Shown in pieces: positions 8,441 to 16,132 of a stretch of 48,645 bases of DNA. The stretch spans positions 1 through 48,645 of the forward strand of contig CAYPWL010000028.1 in NCBI GenBank assembly GCA_964414425.1. Reading direction: 5' to 3'. A model generated the notes under the pieces. The model saw nothing but the letters and a program-made list of their open reading frames with translations, was not told where the DNA came from and ran no database searches. Origin of the DNA: GYS-P2D sp964414425 (GTDB lineage Bacteria > Bacteroidota > Bacteroidia > Chitinophagales > Saprospiraceae). The position numbers and the translations under genes were made by a program. Position 1 is the first letter of the stretch. Each line of letters starts with the position of its first letter.

Positions 8441-9028
8441 CTATGAGGTCTGTGTTTTTGTCATTATTATTATTCCTGTTGACCAATTCATCTTTACCAT
8501 AGTGAAATGGTCCTTTTCTTCTAACTCAGCAATTAGGTTTTTGGCTTTCTCAGCATGACCTTCGGGCCAGTTGGGCTGCTCAATCATATCATCGATTACA
8601 TATAATCCGCCAGTAACTAACAGCTGTAGAGTGTGGTCCAAATCTTGATACTTCCCAGGCCATGCATCAGCGAAGATTAAATCAAACTTTGGGCCAGTAT
8701 AATCCCTCAGCCACTCACCTCCATCTGCACATATTAATTCAACTCTCGAATCCTTATAAAAGTATTCTCGAGCAATAGATATCGACTCTGGATCATTGTC
8801 TATCGACGTAATCTTAGAAGTACCATCTATGCCATCCAACATCCACGATAATGCTAACCCAAAACCTGTCCCAAGCTCCAAGATGTGAGCAGATGGCTTA
8901 GTCGCTACCAAAGTCTTGAGTAGTGCACCGATCTGTATATCCGACAACATCGAAAACTCGATATCCTGACATTTCTGCTTGATCTCAGGATATATAGTAG
9001 GGATGTCATGTGGAATGGTATCAATCAT
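8441..9028 (-). CDS. Class I SAM-dependent (O-)methyltransferase
   Basis: This 195-residue protein has the SAM-binding Rossmann fold: ILELGTGFGLALSWM at about residues 49-63, the acidic ITSIDNDPES strand, CADGGEWL, and DLIFADAWPGKY as the catalytic-region motif. The pattern is closest to the O-methyltransferase/TrmR-like group. No N-terminal signal or membrane segment is seen. It sits inside the leucine operon, 38 bases after leuA and 19 before leuC, so it is almost certainly co-transcribed, but the leucine pathway has no methylation step. Its substrate is unknown. It could be a passenger in the operon or a modifier of a small molecule or RNA. Confidence 0.85.
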   Translation of the reverse strand: MIDTIPHDIPTIYPEIKQKCQDIEFSMLSDIQIGALLKTLVATKPSAHILELGTGFGLALSWMLDGIDGTSKITSIDNDPESISIAREYFYKDSRVELICADGGEWLRDYTGPKFDLIFADAWPGKYQDLDHTLQLLVTGGLYVIDDMIEQPNWPEGHAEKAKNLIAELEEKDHFTMVKMNWSTGIIIMTKTQTS

Positions 9029-9066
9029 TCTATTGTAACTAATGCTTGTTTCCTTAAGTGCTTAGC

Positions 9067-10230
9067 TTAAGCTACAGCAACGTTCATTCCATTCCAGATC
9101 ACTTTGAGATCCTCATCGATGACTTCTTTCTTGCTATCCGCTACCTCTAAAAATATCTTGTAGGCTGCGTCAAGCTCTCGCTTAGTTAAGTTGATCCCTA
9201 ACTCTTTGAATCTATAAGCTAAGGCTGCCCTACCCGATCTGGCAGTCAAGACGATCAATGACTTAGTTAAGCCGACTTCTACGGGATCTATGATCTCATA
9301 AGTATCACGAGCTTTGATCACGCCATCTTGATGGATACCGGATGAGTGCGCAAAAGCATTCTCTCCAACTATCGCTTTATTAGCTTGGACAGCCATACCC
9401 ATCTCCATAGATACCTCTCGGCTCAGTGGGTTGAGTAATCTACTGTTGATATTCGTACAGAATTGATCGCCTAATCTATGCTTGATGATCATCGCTACTT
9501 CCTCAAGTGAACAATTGCCTGCTCGCTCTCCGATGCCGTTCATAGTACACTCGATCTGTGTTGCACCATTCATAATGCCCGCAATAGAGTTAGCTGTGGC
9601 AAGGCCGAGGTCATTGTGGCAGTGTACCGATATGGTACATTTTTCTATGCCGACTACATGCTCTGTGAGATATTTGATCTTTTCGCCAAACTCTTGGGGC
9701 AAGCAGTATCCTGTGGTATCAGGTATATTTAGTACTGTAGCACCTGCATTGACCACCTCTTGGATGACCTTAGCAAGGAATAGATTCTCGGTTCGTCCAG
9801 CATCCTCAGCATAAAACTCTACATCCTCAACGAATGACTTAGCATACTTGACTGCTCCTCGAGCTTTCTCGATCACCTTTTCAGGTGTGGTAGCCAACTT
9901 ATCATATATATGCGAATCCGAAGTGCCGATGCCTGTATGTATGCGAGGCCTTTTAGCAGTACTTAGTGACTCTGCTGCAACTTTGATGTCTTGCTCTACA
10001 GCTCTTGATAGACCGCAGACGGTAGCATTCTTGATTAGCTTACCTATTTCTTGAACAGCTTTAAAATCACCCGGGCTTGAGATTGGAAACCCTGCCTCTA
10101 TGACATCAGCACCAAGCTCCTCAAGACGTTCTGCAAGCTTTAACTTTTGATCTCTATCTAGCTTACATCCTGGTACTTGCTCGCCATCCCTCAGTGTGGT
10201 ATCAAAAATCTGAATTTTCTTCTGCTTCAT
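9067..10230 (-). CDS. leuA: 2-isopropylmalate synthase, catalytic domain only
   Basis: This enzyme condenses acetyl-CoA with 2-oxoisovalerate, the first committed leucine step. The DRE-TIM metallolyase motifs are present: IFDTTLRDGEQVPG near the N-terminus, HCHNDLGLATANS as the metal-binding histidine motif, and NGIGERAGN. I choose the ATG at 10230 (387 residues). A TTG at 10242 would add four residues, but the ATG places the catalytic motif at the usual distance. The protein stops at about 390 residues, whereas classical LeuA has about 510-550 with a C-terminal leucine-binding domain, so the allosteric domain is missing. A related DRE-TIM enzyme such as citramalate synthase is possible, but the leuCDB context makes LeuA most likely. 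Confidence 0.93.
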   Translation of the reverse strand: MKQKKIQIFDTTLRDGEQVPGCKLDRDQKLKLAERLEELGADVIEAGFPISSPGDFKAVQEIGKLIKNATVCGLSRAVEQDIKVAAESLSTAKRPRIHTGIGTSDSHIYDKLATTPEKVIEKARGAVKYAKSFVEDVEFYAEDAGRTENLFLAKVIQEVVNAGATVLNIPDTTGYCLPQEFGEKIKYLTEHVVGIEKCTISVHCHNDLGLATANSIAGIMNGATQIECTMNGIGERAGNCSLEEVAMIIKHRLGDQFCTNINSRLLNPLSREVSMEMGMAVQANKAIVGENAFAHSSGIHQDGVIKARDTYEIIDPVEVGLTKSLIVLTARSGRAALAYRFKELGINLTKRELDAAYKIFLEVADSKKEVIDEDLKVIWNGMNVAVA

Positions 10231-10252
10231 AACATTTATCAACTGTTCCTAT

Positions 10253-10260
10253 CAAATATA
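10253..10260 (-). promoter_or_regulatory. Putative -7 box for the leu-ilv operon
   Basis: On the minus strand the sequence TATATTTG matches the Bacteroidota -7 consensus TAnnTTTG and lies 22 bases before the leuA ATG, implying a very short 5' leader. The nearest upstream TTG is 25 bases away, longer than the usual 19-21, so the -33 element is uncertain. Confidence 0.42.
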
Positions 10261-10371
10261 TCAGTCCTGCTTACTTTTATTCGGTCAATAATCCTCATAA
10301 TTACACTGTCTAAACTTAACATGACCTAGGTATATGTCTGATATTCAGAATGTTATAACTATTAAATTACA

Positions 10372-11928
10372 ATGCCTTATAAGTCTACGGACCATTTATA
10401 TAAATTGATCAATTCGCTAACTTCTGCCGAAAAGCGTCAGTTTAAGATTATGATGAACACCAGTTCTAAGAGTTCTGACAGTCTTTTCATGGCATTATTT
10501 GATCATATCGATAAGAATCCGATATATGATGAGGCAAAAATCATAAAACAGGTCAAGGGGGTCACCAAACGTCAATTATCTAACCTCAAGTCCAATCTCT
10601 ACAAGAAACTCCTGATTTCTTTGCGTCAGCAGCACAGGGCACAATCCATTGATCTCCAACTGAGAGAACAGCTCGATCATGCACAGATCCTGTATAACAA
10701 AGGGTTATATCGAGCGAGCATAGATCAGCTTGAAAAAATAAAGAAACAAGCACATGAACTCGAGAAGCGCGCCATATTAATCACCGCTCTTGAACTCGAG
10801 AAGAAAATCGAAGCACTGTACATCACGGGCAGTATGTACCCCAAAGCCATGGAGCTACAGACTGAGACCAAAAATGCTCTGAATCATCTTAATGTCAATC
10901 ATAAGTTATCCAATCTGTCCTTGGCACTATATGGATTGTATCTCCAAAAGGGATTTGTCAAAGACAATCAGGATTATGATCAGTTATCAGATTTCTTCAA
11001 AAGTAATCTGCCATCCGTCTCGATATCCAAGCTTGACTTTTATGGCAAGTTGTACTATTTCCAATCTCATGTGTGGTATCACTTTATGATTCAGGATTTT
11101 CCAAATTATTTTAAGTACGCCACTAAATGGAAACAATTATTTGAAGAGGAGGACGAGGATAAGCAGTGGATCTCTCAGGAGCTCACCATATATATAAAGA
11201 GTTATCATAATATCCTAAATGCGATCTTCATGTCTCGGGCATATGATCGATTTAAGAAAGAGCTATCCAACTTTAAGCAGGTTGGAGAGGCTCATCTGAA
11301 GATGATGAATCGGGATGAATACTGCACCTATATTCTTATAAAACTGACTCATGAAGTCAATGAGTTCTTCTTGAATGGGAAGTACGGAGAGGCTGTAGAG
11401 TTCATCGATAGCAATCGACGATTCCTCATAGACAATGAATTAGGCTGGGATCTAAATCGTGAACTCTCGTCAAATTTCAAAATTGGTTGTCTCTACTTTT
11501 GCGAAGGGGATTATGACGAATCGTTGTTGTGTTTAAACAAGATCACCAATTATGTTTATCCCAATTTTAGAGAGGATATACAGTGTTTTGCTCGAATGCT
11601 GTCATTGATCATACATTTTGAAAAAGGAAATGAAATATTAATCTCTCACCAGATTATATCCACTTACCGCTATTTATCTAAAATAGAACACCTTCAAAAA
11701 GGCCTTAAGTACGTTTTAGAATTTCTGAGAAAACTCCCCCAAACAAATAAATCTGACTTAACAGAAGAGTTTATTAAGCTAAAAATAAACTTAGAACGGG
11801 TCGAAGGTGAGGATTTTGAAAGAAGGCCATTTCTATATCTTGACATCATATCTTGGCTCGAAAGCAAGATTGAGAGGATCCCTCTGAAGGATGTATTGAG
11901 AAGAAAAATCATGCTCCACACCGCTTAG
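10372..11928 (+). CDS. Helical repeat-like protein of unknown function
   Basis: This 518-residue protein looks soluble and almost entirely alpha-helical. The N-terminal 90 residues (LYKLINSLTSAEKRQFKI, later VTKRQLSNLKSNLYKKLL) resemble a recurrent opening of Bacteroidota proteins often labelled hypothetical or TPR-like. The rest shows loosely repeating helix pairs rich in Tyr, Phe and Leu, such as LYNKGLYRASIDQLEKI near residue 110. There is no signal peptide, membrane segment or catalytic motif I can name. It is divergent from leuA across 141 bases. Its stop is 41 bases before the phe leader peptide, so the Phe/Tyr operon promoter probably lies at its 3' end. A scaffold or regulatory role is possible, but I do not assign one. 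Confidence 0.85.
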   Translation: MPYKSTDHLYKLINSLTSAEKRQFKIMMNTSSKSSDSLFMALFDHIDKNPIYDEAKIIKQVKGVTKRQLSNLKSNLYKKLLISLRQQHRAQSIDLQLREQLDHAQILYNKGLYRASIDQLEKIKKQAHELEKRAILITALELEKKIEALYITGSMYPKAMELQTETKNALNHLNVNHKLSNLSLALYGLYLQKGFVKDNQDYDQLSDFFKSNLPSVSISKLDFYGKLYYFQSHVWYHFMIQDFPNYFKYATKWKQLFEEEDEDKQWISQELTIYIKSYHNILNAIFMSRAYDRFKKELSNFKQVGEAHLKMMNRDEYCTYILIKLTHEVNEFFLNGKYGEAVEFIDSNRRFLIDNELGWDLNRELSSNFKIGCLYFCEGDYDESLLCLNKITNYVYPNFREDIQCFARMLSLIIHFEKGNEILISHQIISTYRYLSKIEHLQKGLKYVLEFLRKLPQTNKSDLTEEFIKLKINLERVEGEDFERRPFLYLDIISWLESKIERIPLKDVLRRKIMLHTA

Positions 11929-11930
11929 TC

Positions 11931-11962
11931 TTTGAATTTCTGAATTATTGGGCCTACTTTTA
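11931..11962 (+). promoter_or_regulatory. Putative promoter of the Phe/Tyr operon
   Basis: TTTG at 11931-11934 is followed after 20 bases by TACTTTTA (11955-11962), one mismatch from TAnnTTTG. The spacing suits Bacteroidota promoters. The start site would fall almost at the leader-peptide ATG (11970), implying a nearly leaderless transcript. Confidence 0.35.
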
Positions 11963-11969
11963 CAACGGA

Positions 11970-12029
11970 ATGAATAATACTTTCTCTTTTAGCGGCTTCT
12001 ATTTCTTTTACTTCTTTAGAAATAAATGA
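11970..12029 (+). CDS. pheL: Phe/Tyr leader peptide (attenuator)
   Basis: This 19-residue open frame reads MNNTFSFSGFYFFYFFRNK. It has seven Phe and two Tyr codons, seven of those nine within the run FYFFYFF. It starts at ATG 11970 and ends with TGA 12027-12029, 79 bases before pheA. It precedes an antiterminator/terminator pair and an operon for Phe and Tyr synthesis. This is the design of enterobacterial PheL, with no sequence identity implied. Tyr codons next to the Phe codons suggest that shortage of either amino acid could relieve termination, which fits an operon containing both pheA and tyrA. Confidence 0.87.
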   Translation: MNNTFSFSGFYFFYFFRNK

Positions 12030-12076
12030 GGTAGGGTCCAAGCTATAGAGAAATCAAAAATATAAGGAGCCTTACC
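12030..12076 (+). promoter_or_regulatory. phe attenuator antiterminator pairing
   Basis: GGTAGGGTCC (12030-12039), immediately after the leader TGA, can pair with GGAGCCTTACC (12066-12076), the first arm of the terminator. The pairing gives ten base pairs, one of them G-U, with a single bulged G at 12069. It excludes the terminator stem. A ribosome terminating at TGA would cover 12030-12039 and favour termination. One stalled on the Phe/Tyr run would leave it free. The base pairing is seen directly. The switching is inferred. Confidence 0.78.
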
Positions 12077-12095
12077 ATGTAAGGCTCCTTTTTTT
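12064..12095 (+). terminator. phe attenuator terminator hairpin
   Basis: AAGGAGCCTTAC (12064-12075) and GTAAGGCTCCTT (12079-12090) make a perfect 12-bp stem with a 3-base loop, continued by an unbroken T-run (12089-12095). It ends 13 bases before the pheA ATG. A strong terminator upstream of, rather than after, a biosynthetic operon is the mark of attenuation. Confidence 0.9.
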
Positions 12096-12108
12096 ATTTC
12101 AGGTAAGA

Positions 12109-12969
12109 ATGAAAAGACAATCCAAATTAATCGTGCAAGGGTTCCCAGGGAGCTTCCATGACGAAGCAGCCAGGAAGTATTTTGGCAGCCGTAGGATAGA
12201 GGTGCTACCTGCTAAGAGCTTTAACGAACTTGCTCTGCGACTTAGCTCCGATCACTCGATCAATTATGGAGTGATGGCGATAGAGAACTCTATAGCCGGA
12301 AGCATCCTTCAGAACTATAGGATCTTACGAGAAAATGATTTTTGGATTTCTGGAGAGACCTTTTTGCGCATTGAGCATCAGCTTATGGCCCTACCAGGTC
12401 AAGACATAAGCGATATCAAGGACGTGAAATCTCATCCCATGGCTATCTATCAATGCTATGACTACCTCAATCAGCACGAGCATATACATCTGACAGAGGC
12501 AGAGGACACAGCTCTCGTTGCACAACAGATCAAAGAACAGAATATCACTGGCGTGGCAGCAATAGGTAGCAAACTTGCTGCTGAGCTGTATGGGCTCGAT
12601 ATCATAGCAGGAGGAATAGAAACTTCTAAAGTGAATTATACTCGCTTCATTATCATCTCGAGGGATGGAGAGTACACTTCACTGGGCAATGCCGACAAAG
12701 CTTCCATATACCTCCGAGTGCCACATGCACATGGAAGCCTCCTCAAGGTGATCGAAAAAATAGCCCAGCATAGCATCAATATCAGTAAGCTACAGTCATT
12801 CCCGGTATTAGGAAAATTCAATGAGTACTACTTCCATCTCGACTTGGAGTTTGATGACATCTCTCAATATGAAAACTGTCTTGAGGAATTGAAAGAAGTG
12901 TCTCACGGATTGGATGAATTAGGCATTTACAAAAAAGTAACGATCTATGATCATCAGCCCGTCTCATAG
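12109..12969 (+). CDS. pheA: Prephenate dehydratase with ACT domain
   Basis: This enzyme converts prephenate to phenylpyruvate. The 286-residue protein has the dehydratase domain with VMAIENSIAGSI (residues 55-66) and the catalytic NYTRF motif (TRF at 178-180), then an ACT domain from about residue 198. No chorismate mutase domain is fused. That activity is supplied by the DAHP synthase fusion four genes on. The ACT effector motifs differ from the classical GALV and ESRP: here HGSLL and LQSFP stand in those places, so phenylalanine feedback may be altered. It lies 13 bases after the attenuator terminator and overlaps the aminotransferase gene by 23 bases. Confidence 0.95.
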   Translation: MKRQSKLIVQGFPGSFHDEAARKYFGSRRIEVLPAKSFNELALRLSSDHSINYGVMAIENSIAGSILQNYRILRENDFWISGETFLRIEHQLMALPGQDISDIKDVKSHPMAIYQCYDYLNQHEHIHLTEAEDTALVAQQIKEQNITGVAAIGSKLAAELYGLDIIAGGIETSKVNYTRFIIISRDGEYTSLGNADKASIYLRVPHAHGSLLKVIEKIAQHSINISKLQSFPVLGKFNEYYFHLDLEFDDISQYENCLEELKEVSHGLDELGIYKKVTIYDHQPVS

Positions 12970-14122
12970 AATCGGCGAAGTCAAAGCTTACTACTTTGCC
13001 ACTAAGCTGGCAGAGATAGCTGAGATGAATCGCTCAGGAACTCAAGTAATCAACTTGGGTATAGGCAGTCCTGATCTGTTACCTCCAGATGAGGTGATAG
13101 AGACATTACAACAGGCCTCCAAGCTTGAGGACGCTAATAAGTATCAATCGTATAAGGGATTGCCAGAGCTGAGAGATGCCTATGCAGCGCACTATCAGTC
13201 GCACTTAGCAGTGCCTATAGATAGCAGCACAGAGGTATTGCCCTTGATCGGCTCTAAGGAAGGCATCATGCATATAGCGATGTCATTTCTCAGTGACGGC
13301 GATGAGGTATTAGTACCTAATCCGGGCTATCCAAGCTATAAAGTCACAACAGAATTGGCTGGAGCCTCTCCCAGGTTCTACAATCTAACGGAGGACAATG
13401 GTTGGAGACCAGACCTCAATGCAATGGCCCAAGAAGACTTAAGCAAAGTCAAGATCATGTGGATCAACTATCCCAATATGCCTACGGGCGCAAGGGTAGA
13501 TCTTGACTTCTATCATAGTTTGGTGGACTTCGCCATAGAGCATAAGATCTTAATCTGTCATGACAATCCCTATAACTATATCCTCAATGACAATCCGCTG
13601 AGCATATTCAGTGTGCCACGAGCAAAAGAATGTGCCATAGAGCTGTTTAGCTTGAGCAAATGCTATAACATGGCTGGATGGAGAGTCGGTGCCCTGATCG
13701 GCGCTAAAGAGTACGTGGATGTGGTCATGCGATTTAAAAGTAATATGGACTCTGGTATGTACAAGGCAGTGCAACTTGCCGCAGTCAAAGCTCTCGCCAT
13801 GGAGCAAGATTGGTTTGACCAGTTGAATGTAGAGTATAGAGAGCGTCGCAAGCTCGTCTGGCAGATATTTGACTTATTAGATTGCAGATATGATCGCAAT
13901 ACATCGGGTCTGTTTGTCTGGGCAAAAGTCCCAGAATACATCACTGATGTAGAGTCTTGGGTGGATCAGATCTTATATGATGCCCGAGTCTTCATAACCC
14001 CGGGATTTATATTTGGCAGTAACGGTGAACGCTATGTTCGTATCGCACTATGTAGCAGTCAAGCCATACTCAAAAATGCCTTTGAAAAAATCGACCAACA
14101 CTTCATAAAATCAATAGCTTAA
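12947..14122 (+). CDS. PLP aminotransferase (class I/II), likely aromatic
   Basis: This fold-type I aminotransferase of 391 residues probably transaminates phenylpyruvate and hydroxyphenylpyruvate (or prephenate), given its place between pheA and tyrA. The PLP lysine lies in SLSKCYNMAGWR (K238), and the cofactor-binding segments NYPNMPTGA and ICHDNPYNYI are visible. The start ATG lies inside the pheA 3' end (23-base overlap), and the following tyrA ATG overlaps its TAA stop, which implies translational coupling. The sequence is also close to LL-diaminopimelate and aspartate aminotransferases, so the substrate is inferred only from the operon. Confidence 0.88.
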   Translation: MIISPSHRIGEVKAYYFATKLAEIAEMNRSGTQVINLGIGSPDLLPPDEVIETLQQASKLEDANKYQSYKGLPELRDAYAAHYQSHLAVPIDSSTEVLPLIGSKEGIMHIAMSFLSDGDEVLVPNPGYPSYKVTTELAGASPRFYNLTEDNGWRPDLNAMAQEDLSKVKIMWINYPNMPTGARVDLDFYHSLVDFAIEHKILICHDNPYNYILNDNPLSIFSVPRAKECAIELFSLSKCYNMAGWRVGALIGAKEYVDVVMRFKSNMDSGMYKAVQLAAVKALAMEQDWFDQLNVEYRERRKLVWQIFDLLDCRYDRNTSGLFVWAKVPEYITDVESWVDQILYDARVFITPGFIFGSNGERYVRIALCSSQAILKNAFEKIDQHFIKSIA

Positions 14123-14988
14123 TGAATATAGGGATTGTTGGAACGGGACTAATCGGAGGCTCAATTGCCTTAGATCTGCAACAGCGAGGAGATGTAGTGC
14201 GAGGCTATGATAGTAACCCCATCCATGCTGAGAAGGCCATAGACCTACATGTCGTCAATGAGATTGTTAGCCTCCCTGAACTGGCGGCATCATCTGATAT
14301 CATCGTGGTAAGTGTGCCCGTGAGTATAGCTCCTAAGGTAGTATTAGAACTACTCGATCTGATTAAGTGGAATACAATAGTTATTGATACAGGATCGACT
14401 AAAGACTCTGTATGTGAAGCGGTGGCCAATCACAAAAAGAGAGGACGATTTGTGGCGTGCCATCCACTCGCAGGAACCGAGTTCTCAGGGCCAACAGCAG
14501 CTATTAAAGGCCTTTATAAAGGCAAGAAAAATATCATCTGCGAAGAGGATCGATCAAATCCCGATGCACTGGAGCATGTGATAGACATGTTTAGGTATCT
14601 CGGTATGACTAACCTATTTATGAATCCAACGGAGCATGATAAGCATATGGCCTATGTCTCACATCTGTCTCACGTTAGTGCATTCATGCTGGGTACTACC
14701 GTACTGGATATTGAGGAAGATGAGAAGCAGATCTTTAATCTTGCAAGCACAGGATTTGAGTCTACGGTGAGGTTAGCGAAGAGCTCTCCAGAGACATGGA
14801 CCAACATATTCTCTGATAATCAAAAGAATGTCACAGAAGCGCTCGATGCTTATATCGAGCATCTTAAGACTTTCAGACAAGCTATAGTAGATCAAGACGA
14901 TCAAGCTATGAAGCGAATGATCAAAAAATCAAATGAGATCCGTCGGATACTCGACGGGATGAAATATAACGTAGTTAAATTAAGTTAA
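14122..14988 (+). CDS. tyrA: Prephenate dehydrogenase
   Basis: This NAD(P)-dependent enzyme oxidatively decarboxylates prephenate to 4-hydroxyphenylpyruvate for tyrosine. The 288-residue protein has the dinucleotide motif GTGLIGGS at residues 7-14, the VDTGSTK-like segment VIDTGSTKDSV, and the catalytic CHPLAGTEFSGP motif. There is no fused ACT or chorismate mutase domain. The ATG shares its A with the aminotransferase TAA (TAATG overlap). Together with pheA it competes for prephenate within one transcript. Confidence 0.95.
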   Translation: MNIGIVGTGLIGGSIALDLQQRGDVVRGYDSNPIHAEKAIDLHVVNEIVSLPELAASSDIIVVSVPVSIAPKVVLELLDLIKWNTIVIDTGSTKDSVCEAVANHKKRGRFVACHPLAGTEFSGPTAAIKGLYKGKKNIICEEDRSNPDALEHVIDMFRYLGMTNLFMNPTEHDKHMAYVSHLSHVSAFMLGTTVLDIEEDEKQIFNLASTGFESTVRLAKSSPETWTNIFSDNQKNVTEALDAYIEHLKTFRQAIVDQDDQAMKRMIKKSNEIRRILDGMKYNVVKLS

Positions 14989-15019
14989 TCGAAAATTGAA
15001 TAAAGTCTAATCGTACATC

Positions 15020-16114
15020 ATGGAAACTCAAGTAGCAACAAATAAGGAAAGAAGAAATTGGTTTCGCCAAAATGAAGTCCCGACAGTGATCGGAGGACCT
15101 TGTAGCGCAGAAACGGAAGAGCAGGTCTATGAGACTTGTAGAGCTATCGCAAAATCTGGCAAGATAGATATACTCAGAGCAGGGATCTGGAAGCCAAGGA
15201 CAAGACCTGGCACCTTTGAAGGTATAGGCATAAAAGGACTCCCCTGGATGCGAAAAATGAAAGAAGAGACTGGCATGCCTGTAACCGTAGAGGTTGCTAA
15301 AGCAGGTCATGTAGAAGCATGCTTGGAGTTTGAGATGGATATCCTATGGATAGGAGCACGTACGAGTGTTAATCCATTTGCTGTACAGGAGATCGCCGAA
15401 GCGCTTCGAGGAGTTGATATACCGGTGCTGGTGAAAAACCCAATCAATCCTGACTTAGCACTATGGCTAGGGGCTGTTGAGCGATTTGAGCGAGTAGGCA
15501 TCAAGAAGCTTGGCGCGATCCACCGAGGATTTTCTAATACTACTGAGAAGGTATATCGCAACCGCCCTCAATGGCAACTGGCAATAGACTTCATGAGTAA
15601 GCGCCCTGAGCTTCCGATGATCTGTGACCCAAGCCATATCTGCGGTAATAGACATATGCTCGCTGCTGTATCTCAAAAAGCAGTAGATCTAAACTATGAC
15701 GGACTCATGATTGAATCTCATCGAGATCCTGATAATGCCTGGTCAGATGCCAAGCAGCAAATCACGCCGAGTACTCTACACGATATGATCACTGGTCTGG
15801 TAGCGAGATACGATCATGAAGATGATGATTTAACACAAAAAAGTCTCGACTTCCTCCGTCAAGATATCACTGAGATTGACACCGATCTGATAAATCTACT
15901 GGGTAAAAGAATGAAGATTGCCAGACAAATCGGTGAGTACAAAAAGGAGAATAACATCACCATCCTACAGAAGAAAAGATGGGAAGAGATTGTGATTAAA
16001 GCGCAAGATCAAGGCGCAGGCAATGGTCTAAGTGCTGGATTTATCAACAAGCTCCTAAGATCTATCCACGATGAGAGTATCGATCAGCAAGAGAAAGTCA
16101 TGAGCGGCAAATAA
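15020..16114 (+). CDS. aroG: Bifunctional DAHP synthase / chorismate mutase
   Basis: This protein performs the first shikimate step (phosphoenolpyruvate plus erythrose 4-phosphate to DAHP) and also chorismate to prephenate. Residues about 20-265 are a DAHP synthase barrel with IGGPCSAE, ILRAGIWKPRTRPGTFEG, LVKNPINPDLALWLG and MICDPSHICGNRHM. Residues about 275-360 are an AroQ-type chorismate mutase beginning LRQDITEIDTDLINLLGKRM. A C-terminal mutase is the arrangement known in Bacteroidota such as Porphyromonas, where the mutase domain gives prephenate feedback on the synthase. Its 31-base distance from tyrA makes it the last gene of the phe operon, so one attenuator would govern entry into the pathway and both branches. 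Confidence 0.95.
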   Translation: METQVATNKERRNWFRQNEVPTVIGGPCSAETEEQVYETCRAIAKSGKIDILRAGIWKPRTRPGTFEGIGIKGLPWMRKMKEETGMPVTVEVAKAGHVEACLEFEMDILWIGARTSVNPFAVQEIAEALRGVDIPVLVKNPINPDLALWLGAVERFERVGIKKLGAIHRGFSNTTEKVYRNRPQWQLAIDFMSKRPELPMICDPSHICGNRHMLAAVSQKAVDLNYDGLMIESHRDPDNAWSDAKQQITPSTLHDMITGLVARYDHEDDDLTQKSLDFLRQDITEIDTDLINLLGKRMKIARQIGEYKKENNITILQKKRWEEIVIKAQDQGAGNGLSAGFINKLLRSIHDESIDQQEKVMSGK

Positions 16115-16132
16115 GTAAAAGTTGAAAGGACC

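Noticed and set aside
10239..10322. A 27-codon frame before leuA on the minus strand with Leu, Ile and Val scattered, as a possible leuA leader peptide
   Set aside because: It has no run of Leu codons and no terminator or competing hairpin follows, and the likely -7 box (10253-10260) lies inside it. A chance frame is more likely.
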